A DNA stretch of 64,000 nt from JACCTU01 sp963769665 (GTDB taxonomy: Bacteria > Actinomycetota > Thermoleophilia > Gaiellales > Gaiellaceae), in the NCBI GenBank assembly GCA_963769665.1, contig CAVYMQ010000002.1, forward strand, positions 248,001 through 312,000, in the 5' to 3' direction. A program made the position numbers and the translations under genes. The notes beneath the pieces are model-generated. The model was not told the DNA's origin, made no database searches, and saw only the letters and a program-made list of their open reading frames with translations. Within the stretch, counting starts at the first letter, position 1. Every line of letters begins with the position of its first letter. Of this stretch, positions 58,552-64,000 are shown in pieces.

Positions 58552-59152
58552 GGTCGGCTGGTAGGTCGGCAGAGACGCCGTTGACCAGGCGAACCACCCG
58601 CGTTTCGCCGAACCAGTCGACGACGCTGACGCGGGCGTAGCCCACGTCGAGCGCGAACGCTCGGTCGTCGGGCAGACCGAGCGCGACGGCGAGCGCTGCG
58701 CGAATCACGCCGCCGTGCGAGACGAGCGCGACGGTTCGTCCGTCGTTGGCCGCAACGGTCTCGTCGACCGCGGCCGCGACGCGCTGACGCAGCTCTGCGT
58801 AGCTCTCGCCGCCGGGAAACCGCACCAGCGTCGGTGCCTCCATCCAGCTCCGAAAGAACTCGGGCTGTTCGCGCTCGATCTCGTCGTATGTTCGCCCCTC
58901 GAGCTGGCCGAAGTCGAGCTCCCGCAGCCGGTCGTCCACGTTGTGGCTCGCGCCGAGCGCGTTCGCGGTCTGCACTGCTCGGAGGCGCGGACTGACGTAG
59001 ACGGCATCGAGTTGGACAGGGTGGAGGCTCTCGGCGAGTCGCGCCGCGCTCGCGAGGCCGGTCGGCGAGAGCCCGACGTCGAGGCGCCCGTAGCAGCGGC
59101 CGCGCGCATCCTCGTCGGGCTCGGCGTGGCGGATCAGCAGCAGCCGGGTCAT
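58541..59152 (-). CDS. cobC: histidine phosphatase, alpha-ribazole phosphatase type
   Basis: 203 residues. The phosphoglycerate-mutase-like signature LLLIRHAEPDEDARGR has the catalytic RH; also LRELDFGQLEGRTYDEIE, PGGESYAELRQRV and LVSHGGVIRAALAVAL. Being directly after cobS (ATGA overlap), it most likely removes the phosphate from alpha-ribazole or adenosylcobalamin phosphate in the last steps of B12 synthesis. Confidence 0.85.
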   Translation of the reverse strand: MTRLLLIRHAEPDEDARGRCYGRLDVGLSPTGLASAARLAESLHPVQLDAVYVSPRLRAVQTANALGASHNVDDRLRELDFGQLEGRTYDEIEREQPEFFRSWMEAPTLVRFPGGESYAELRQRVAAAVDETVAANDGRTVALVSHGGVIRAALAVALGLPDDRAFALDVGYARVSVVDWFGETRVVRLVNGVSADLPADLGA

Positions 59153-59871
59153 GCGAGGAGGAGCGCGGCGAGTGCCGAGGCCTGCGCGAGCTCGCTGGTC
59201 GCGCCCAGCGTGTCGCCGGTGACACCGCCGAGCCAGCGGCGAAAGAACAGTCCGAGCACGAGCGCCGTCACCATGGCCGCGCCGACGGCGGCGAGCCCTT
59301 CGAGGCCGCGGACGCCGATGGCAACGCCGCACGCGGCCACCAGGCCGAGCGCGACGCTCACGATCGAGAGGTCGGAGAGCGCGGTGCCCTCTGCGCGAGC
59401 GGACGGCAGGAATGCGGCGAGCGGCAACGCGGCCCAGCGCCCGCAGGCGGCTGCCGCGGCGAACGCGCTCCACGCGCTCGCCTCCGAGGCGAGCAGCGAC
59501 GCCTCGAACAGTAGCACGACCACGAGAGCCACCGCGCCGAAGGACCCGATCGCGTGGTCGCGCATGATCTCGAGCCGCCGCTCCCTCGTCGTCCCGCCGA
59601 ACGCGTCGGCGGTGTCGGCAAGTGCGTCGAGGTGCAGCGCGCCGGTGAGAAGCGCTGCGACCCCGAGACCGAGGGCAGCTGCACCCAGTGAGGGCAGCGG
59701 GCCGGCGGCGACGTCGACGACACCGCCTGCGAGCGCGCCGATCGCACCGCCGACGAGCGGAAACAGCGGCGCGGCGCGGCGAACGGCCGTGCCGTCGAGC
59801 TCGGCGAGTCGGCCGACGGGGATCCGGGTCAGGAACGCGACAGCGGCGAGCGGCGGCTCAACGGCCCGCAT
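59149..59871 (-). CDS. cobS: adenosylcobinamide-GDP ribazoletransferase
   Basis: 240 residues with about six membrane helices. Joins adenosylcobinamide-GDP and alpha-ribazole. Motifs: LAAVAFLTRIPVGRL, the metal/nucleotide motif LDALADTADAFGG, EIMRDHAIGSFGA, and the C-terminal GGVTGDTLGATSELAQ. ATG at 59871 is chosen from the family start; it overlaps cobT by 14 nt. Confidence 0.94.
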   Translation of the reverse strand: MRAVEPPLAAVAFLTRIPVGRLAELDGTAVRRAAPLFPLVGGAIGALAGGVVDVAAGPLPSLGAAALGLGVAALLTGALHLDALADTADAFGGTTRERRLEIMRDHAIGSFGAVALVVVLLFEASLLASEASAWSAFAAAAACGRWAALPLAAFLPSARAEGTALSDLSIVSVALGLVAACGVAIGVRGLEGLAAVGAAMVTALVLGLFFRRWLGGVTGDTLGATSELAQASALAALLLA

Positions 59872-60880
59872 CCGCCACCCCTGCCTGGTCGAAGGTCGCC
59901 ATCTCCGTGAGCAGCGCATGCGCCGCACGAACGAGCGGCAGCGCGAGCGCAGCGCCGGTCCCCTCCCCGAGCCGGAGCTCGAGGTCGAGCAGAGGGCGAA
60001 GCCCGAGCGCGGCCAGCCCGAGCCGGTGCCCCGGCTCGGGTGAGAGGTGCCCCGCGACCATGTACTCGACGGCTGCCGGTTCGAGGCGCGCGGCGATGAG
60101 CGCCGCTGCGGTGACGATGAACCCGTCGAGGACGACTGCGAGCCGCTCCGCGGCGGCCCCCAACGCGAGCCCCGCGAGGAGCGCGATCTCGAACCCGCCG
60201 AGCGCAGCGAGCACGTCGACGGGATCGTCGAGGCGGCCGTTGGCGGCGAGCGCCCGCTCGATCACCTTCGCTTTCCGGCGCACGCCGTCGGCGTCGAGCC
60301 CGGTTCCGGGCCCGCAGACGGCGGCGGCAGGAACGCCGAGCAGGGAAGCGTGGAGGGCTCCCGCGGCCGTCGTGTTCCCGATGCCCATGTCGCCGAGGGC
60401 GACGATGTCCACGCGACTCGCGAGCTCTCGAGCGAGCGAGACCCCCGCCTCGAGCCCGGCGAGCGCCTGCTCCCTCGTCATCGCGGGGCCGTTCGCGGCG
60501 TTCGCGGTGCCGGGCCCGATGCGCATCGAGCGGACGCGAGGGTCGTCGAGCTCCTTTCGCACGCCCGCATCGACGACCACGAGCTCGGCATCGACGAGCC
60601 GCGAGAGCACCGAGATCGCGGCACCGCCGGAGGCGAAGACCCGCAGCATCTGTCGTGTGACCTCCGGCGGGTAGGCGCTCACGCCCTCGTCGACGTAGCC
60701 GTGGTCGGCGGCCGCGATGACGATCGCCGCCTGCGGATCGCTCACGCCGATCCCTGCGAGCTGCACCGCGAGCTCCTCGAGTCGGCCGAGGCTCCCGCGT
60801 GGTTTCGTCTTCCTGGCGAGCTCTGTGCGCGCCGCATCCATCGCGTGGGCGTCCAGTGCTTCGATGCGAAGGTCAAGCAC
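59858..60880 (-). CDS. cobT: nicotinate-nucleotide-dimethylbenzimidazole phosphoribosyltransferase
   Basis: 340 residues. Makes alpha-ribazole phosphate for the lower loop of B12. Motifs: TKPRGSLGRLEELAVQLAGI, AAADHGYVDEGVSAYPPEVT, ALGDMGIGNTTAAGAL, GPGTGLDADGVRRK, and LDGFIVTAAALIA with AGHLSPEPGH. A GTG at 60880 gives the family start; it overlaps cobU by 8 nt. Confidence 0.95.
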   Translation of the reverse strand: MLDLRIEALDAHAMDAARTELARKTKPRGSLGRLEELAVQLAGIGVSDPQAAIVIAAADHGYVDEGVSAYPPEVTRQMLRVFASGGAAISVLSRLVDAELVVVDAGVRKELDDPRVRSMRIGPGTANAANGPAMTREQALAGLEAGVSLARELASRVDIVALGDMGIGNTTAAGALHASLLGVPAAAVCGPGTGLDADGVRRKAKVIERALAANGRLDDPVDVLAALGGFEIALLAGLALGAAAERLAVVLDGFIVTAAALIAARLEPAAVEYMVAGHLSPEPGHRLGLAALGLRPLLDLELRLGEGTGAALALPLVRAAHALLTEMATFDQAGVADAGR

Positions 60881-61397
60881 GCGGCCGCCATCCGGGTTGG
60901 AGCGGGATTGCGCAGCCGGCGACGACGAACGCCGCATCGTCCGCACGGCGCACGAACGCGGCGTTCACCGCACCCAGCAGGTCGCGGTACTCGCGCCCGA
61001 GGGGGGACGCGGGCACGATCCCGAGCCCGACTTCGTTCGAGACCACGATCGTCGGCCCGCGCCGACCGGCCGCGAGCTTCGCGATCGCGTCGGCCTCCGC
61101 GCGCACGTCGTCGTTGCGCGCGAGCAGGTTCGCGACCCAGAGCGTCAAGCAGTCGACGACGACGCACGCGTCGGGCTCGACCGAGGCGAGCGCCGAACGA
61201 AGCGCGATCGGCTCTTCGACCGTCCGCCACGTCTCAGGGCGCTCCGTTCGGTGCTGCGCGATCCGCGCGGCCATCTCCTCGTCGCCGGCTTCGGCGGTCG
61301 CGATGTAGACGACCGGCGCTCCCTGATCGCGCGCGAGCTCGAGCGCGAGCGCCGACTTCCCGGCGCGCGCACCGCCGAGCAGGACGATGAGGCTCAC
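60873..61397 (-). CDS. cobU: adenosylcobinamide kinase/guanylyltransferase
   Basis: 174 residues. P-loop LLGGARAGKSALALELAR, then YIATAEAGDEEMAARIAQHR (with the guanylylated histidine region), CVVVDCLTLWVANLLA and VSNEVGLGIVP. Activates cobinamide for nucleotide-loop assembly. GTG at 61397 shares GTGA with the ATPase gene. Confidence 0.95.
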   Translation of the reverse strand: MSLIVLLGGARAGKSALALELARDQGAPVVYIATAEAGDEEMAARIAQHRTERPETWRTVEEPIALRSALASVEPDACVVVDCLTLWVANLLARNDDVRAEADAIAKLAAGRRGPTIVVSNEVGLGIVPASPLGREYRDLLGAVNAAFVRRADDAAFVVAGCAIPLQPGWRPRA

Positions 61398-62155
61398 CGC
61401 TGGCGGACGGGGATGACCACCCCGTCGACGACGCGAACGCGAGCACCGTAGAGCTCCTCGACCCGCTCGGAGGTGAGCACGTCGCGCGCGCTGCCCTCGG
61501 CCACGATGCGGCCCCGGTCGACGAGCACGACGCGGTCGCCGTACTGCGCGGCCAGTGTGAGGTCGTGCATCGCGGCGACGACGGTCAGCCCTTCCTCGCG
61601 GCGCAGACTGTCGACGAGCTCGAGCACCTGCTGCTGGTGCCCGATGTCGAGCGCGGTCGTCGGCTCGTCGAGGAGCAGGATCGGCGCCGCCTGCGCGAGC
61701 GCCCGGCCGATCACCGCGCGCTGGAGCTCGCCGCCGCTCAGCGAGCCGAGCTCGCGCTCGGCGAGCTCGCCGAGGTCGAGCCGTCTCACGGCGGCGGCGG
61801 CGGCCGCGCGATCCTCGACGCCCTCCTGGGCGAGCGGTGAGAGGTGCGGCGTACGGCCCAGCAGGACGTATTCCGCCACCGTCATCGCCGCAGGCACGAC
61901 CGGCGTCTGCGGGACGAGCGCGACGAGCCGCGCCACCTCGCGCCTGCGCAGACCGCCAAGGCGACGCCCGTCGAGGCTCGCCTCGCCGCGGAACCTGATA
62001 GTGCCTGCGAGCACGCGCAGCAACGTCGTCTTGCCTGCGCCGTTCGGCCCGAGGATCGAGACCCACTCGCCGCGCTCGACTTCGAAGGAGACGCCGTCGA
62101 CGATCGTCTTGCCGCCGGCCGACACCGAGACCGAGTCGAACGCGACGGCGCTCAC
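61394..62155 (-). CDS. btuD: cobalamin/haem-type ABC transporter ATPase
   Basis: 253 residues. FecE/BtuD-type ABC ATPase: Walker A LGPNGAGKTTLLR, Q-loop ALVPQT, signature SLSGGELQRAVIGRAL, Walker B PILLLDEPTTALD, switch HDLTLAAQYGD. GTG at 62155 shares GTGA with the permease. Neighbouring cob genes point to a corrinoid substrate. Confidence 0.9.
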   Translation of the reverse strand: MSAVAFDSVSVSAGGKTIVDGVSFEVERGEWVSILGPNGAGKTTLLRVLAGTIRFRGEASLDGRRLGGLRRREVARLVALVPQTPVVPAAMTVAEYVLLGRTPHLSPLAQEGVEDRAAAAAAVRRLDLGELAERELGSLSGGELQRAVIGRALAQAAPILLLDEPTTALDIGHQQQVLELVDSLRREEGLTVVAAMHDLTLAAQYGDRVVLVDRGRIVAEGSARDVLTSERVEELYGARVRVVDGVVIPVRQR

Positions 62156-63213
62156 GCCGAGCTCCTCGTCGTGCGCAGCACGAGCGCGAAGAAGGGCGCG
62201 CCGATGAACGCGGTCACGACGCCGATCGGCAGCTCGGCGGGCGAGAGGATCGTGCGCGCGACGACGTCCGCGAGCACGAGGAACGCCGCTCCGACGATCA
62301 CGGACAGCGGCAGGATGACGCGGTAGCTCGAGGAGACCACGAGCCGCACGAGGTGGGGGACGACGATGCCGACGAAGCCGATCAGCCCGCTCACGGCGAC
62401 TGCTGCGGCGGTGCCGAGCGTCGCGGCCGCGACCAGGAGCAACCGCAGTCGCGTCACGTCGAGCCCGAGTGAGCGCGCCTCCTCGTCGCCGACCGCGAGG
62501 ACGTCGAGCGTGCGCCGGTGCAGGAGCAGGACCGCCGCGCTGATCGCGACGTAGGGGAGAACCGTGAGCACGTCGCCCCAGCCGGCCGTGGTCAGCCCGC
62601 CGAGCAGCCACGCGTACACCTCGTTCAGCGTGTCCGAGTTCTGTTGCTGCACGAACACTTGCGCGGCCGTCAGGAACGCCGCGACCGTGACGCCGGCGAG
62701 GATGAGCGTCGCCGTGGTCCGGCCGCCGCCGACCGAGCGGCCGATCAGGTACGCGGCGACCACAGCGGCGATGCCACCCGCGAACGATGCGAGCGGCAGG
62801 ACGAAACCGTCCACGCCGGCAGGCCCGTACGCGATCACGAGCGTCGCGCCGAACCCTGCGCCTGCGGCGACGCCGAGCAGGTACGGGTCTGCGAGCGGGT
62901 TCCGGAAGACGCCCTGGTAGGAGGCGCCGGAGAGCGCGAGCATCCCGCCGACGAGCGCGCCGAGCACGACGCGCGGGAAGCGAAGCTCCCAGACGATCGC
63001 CTCCTGTGCAGCGTCGAGCGGGGTCGTGACGCTCAGGAAAGGCACGTGCGCGAGCGCAGAGCGCGCGATCTCGCCGACGCCGATCGGCACCGGCCCGACG
63101 ACCAGGCCCACGAGCACGGCTCCCAGCAGCGTGGCCAGCGCGACGAGCGTCCACGAGACGCCGACGCGCGGTGCGGCGACCGCCGGGAGACCGTGCTCGC
63201 GGGCGGCGCTCAC
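62152..63213 (-). CDS. btuC: BtuC/FecCD-type ABC transporter permease
   Basis: 353 residues, about ten membrane helices: WELRFPRVVLGALVGGMLAL, YQGVFRNPLADPYLLGVAAG, VAVGDEEARSLGLDVTRLRL and SGLIGFVGIVVPHLVRLVV, all hallmarks of the FecCD family. GTG at 63213 overlaps the binding-protein stop (GTGA). The open frame upstream to 63387 is a shadow of that gene. Confidence 0.93.
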   Translation of the reverse strand: MSAAREHGLPAVAAPRVGVSWTLVALATLLGAVLVGLVVGPVPIGVGEIARSALAHVPFLSVTTPLDAAQEAIVWELRFPRVVLGALVGGMLALSGASYQGVFRNPLADPYLLGVAAGAGFGATLVIAYGPAGVDGFVLPLASFAGGIAAVVAAYLIGRSVGGGRTTATLILAGVTVAAFLTAAQVFVQQQNSDTLNEVYAWLLGGLTTAGWGDVLTVLPYVAISAAVLLLHRRTLDVLAVGDEEARSLGLDVTRLRLLLVAAATLGTAAAVAVSGLIGFVGIVVPHLVRLVVSSSYRVILPLSVIVGAAFLVLADVVARTILSPAELPIGVVTAFIGAPFFALVLRTTRSSA

Positions 63214-64000
63214 GTCGAGCGTGCCCGCTTCACGTAGGCCGCGACCGTCTGCACGAGGGACGCGACGCGCGGTCCCCAGCGCGACGCGACGTCGTCGTCG
63301 AGCCGCACGACGTTCCGCCCGCGGACCGCGCGGGTCGTGCTCCAACCAGGCCTGGCCGAGACGGTTGCGAGGCTCTGCCCGCAGCACTTCGAGTCGGCGA
63401 GGAAGATCAGGTCGGGGTTCGACGCGACGATGTACTCACCCGACAGCTGCGGGTAGTCGCTCGTACCGCCGGCGCTGTCCGCGATGTTGCGGAGCCCGAA
63501 CATCCGGTAGATCTGGCCGATGAAGGTGCGGGACGTGACCGAGTAGTAGTCGGTCGTCAGCTCGTGGTACACGGTGAGCGTTCGGCCGCGAGGAACGGAT
63601 GCGAGCGCCTTCTTGATTCGCCCGCGCATCGAGCTGACCGTTGCAGCCGCTCCCTTGCGGAAGCCGGTCGCCCGGCCGAGCTGCGTGATCTGTCCGTAGG
63701 CCGCGGTGAGGCTCGCCGCTTCGGGCTGGACGAGCACCGGGATCTTCAGCTTCCCGAGCGCCTCCGTCAGGCCCGAGTCGGTCCGGACGATCACCAGGTC
63801 GGGCCGGTAGCCCGCGATCGCCTCGACGTTCGGCGTGTACCCCGAGAGCTTCGTCCTCGGCGCTCGGGCCGGGTAGTTGGAGAGATCGTCGACGGCGACG
63901 ACCCGGCGGCCGGCGCCGATGGCGAAGAGGGTCTCCGTCGTGGTGGCCGACAGGGAGACGATCCGCCTGGGCTGCTTGCGGATGGTGACCTTCCCCGTGG
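63210..64000 (-). CDS. btuF: BtuF-type ABC transporter substrate-binding protein, partial
   Basis: 263 codons to the window edge; the signal peptide is off the right side. The fold matches class III binding proteins: PRRIVSLSATTTETLFAIGA, VVAVDDLSNYP, VEAIAGYRPDLVIV, and the long central helix. Two neighbouring cysteines in LADSKCCGQSL are unusual for the family and may be structural or ligand-binding. It is first in the visible btuFCD-cobUTSC operon; a B12 riboswitch would be expected beyond 64000. Confidence 0.9.
   Translation of the reverse strand, partial: TGKVTIRKQPRRIVSLSATTTETLFAIGAGRRVVAVDDLSNYPARAPRTKLSGYTPNVEAIAGYRPDLVIVRTDSGLTEALGKLKIPVLVQPEAASLTAAYGQITQLGRATGFRKGAAATVSSMRGRIKKALASVPRGRTLTVYHELTTDYYSVTSRTFIGQIYRMFGLRNIADSAGGTSDYPQLSGEYIVASNPDLIFLADSKCCGQSLATVSARPGWSTTRAVRGRNVVRLDDDVASRWGPRVASLVQTVAAYVKRARST

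Overview
The window is a dense, high-GC (roughly 70%) stretch of actinobacterial chromosome. GTG starts are frequent, gene junctions often share ATGA or GTGA, and nearly every frame has strong GC bias at the third codon position. The spaced order polA - rpsA - coaE - uvrB - uvrA is the order I know from Actinobacteria such as Mycobacterium. The style of the accessory genes (cyclase-AAA-TPR regulators, DUF2088 and 5'-nucleotidase genes, a proton-pumping pyrophosphatase) suggests a deep-branching class such as Thermoleophilia, but that placement is inference. I found no tRNA, rRNA, CRISPR array, insertion sequence or prophage.

Layout. (1) 1-9.7 kb: the start of a DUF2088/LarA-like gene, DNA polymerase I, then three secreted phosphoesterases (5'-nucleotidase, ExeM-like nuclease, second 5'-nucleotidase-like protein) that look like a set for using extracellular DNA and nucleotides. 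(2) 9.7-15.6 kb: a membrane-anchored unknown, ribosomal protein S1, CoaE, a lytic transglycosylase, and a large adenylate cyclase-ATPase-TPR regulator on the minus strand. (3) 15.7-23.1 kb: a ribbon-helix-helix regulator, a 34-residue protein, a DUF4097 protein, three tandem MFS transporters, then DUF1360 and TetR genes divergent from a fourth MFS gene. (4) 23.1-33.6 kb: uvrB, two GlsB-like membrane proteins, a metallophosphatase, an AI-2E-family membrane protein, a PH-domain protein, a possible gene remnant, uvrA with an SOS box, a lipoprotein, a Yip1-like protein and a cytochrome c. (5) 33.6-41.7 kb: pantothenate genes (panB, panC, DUF2520 reductase), a family-4 uracil-DNA glycosylase, the t6A genes tsaE-tsaB-rimI-tsaD and a secreted subtilase. 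(6) 41.7-49.2 kb: glutamate dehydrogenase, a glutaredoxin-like protein, Rex, a glycosyltransferase, a NadR-like kinase divergent from a YbdK-type ligase, and the H+-pyrophosphatase. (7) 49.2-58.3 kb: trkH-trkA divergent from a tightly overlapped operon of two APC-USP transporters, a 51-residue membrane protein and two TrkA-like proteins, then a PQQ-type sugar dehydrogenase lipoprotein. (8) 58.3-64 kb: a minus-strand cobalamin cluster, btuF-btuC-btuD-cobU-cobT-cobS-cobC, running off the right edge.

Two themes recur. First, a TAnnnT -10 element lies 6-9 nt before the start codon at many genes, which implies widespread leaderless mRNAs and helps fix several starts. Second, operons are compact and translationally coupled. 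The most system-like unexplained units are the K+/APC-USP/TrkA cluster at 49.3-57.2 kb and the ribbon-helix-helix/miniprotein/DUF4097/MFS operon at 15.7-20.8 kb, whose first gene is preceded by tandem 11-bp repeats covering its -10 and start codon.
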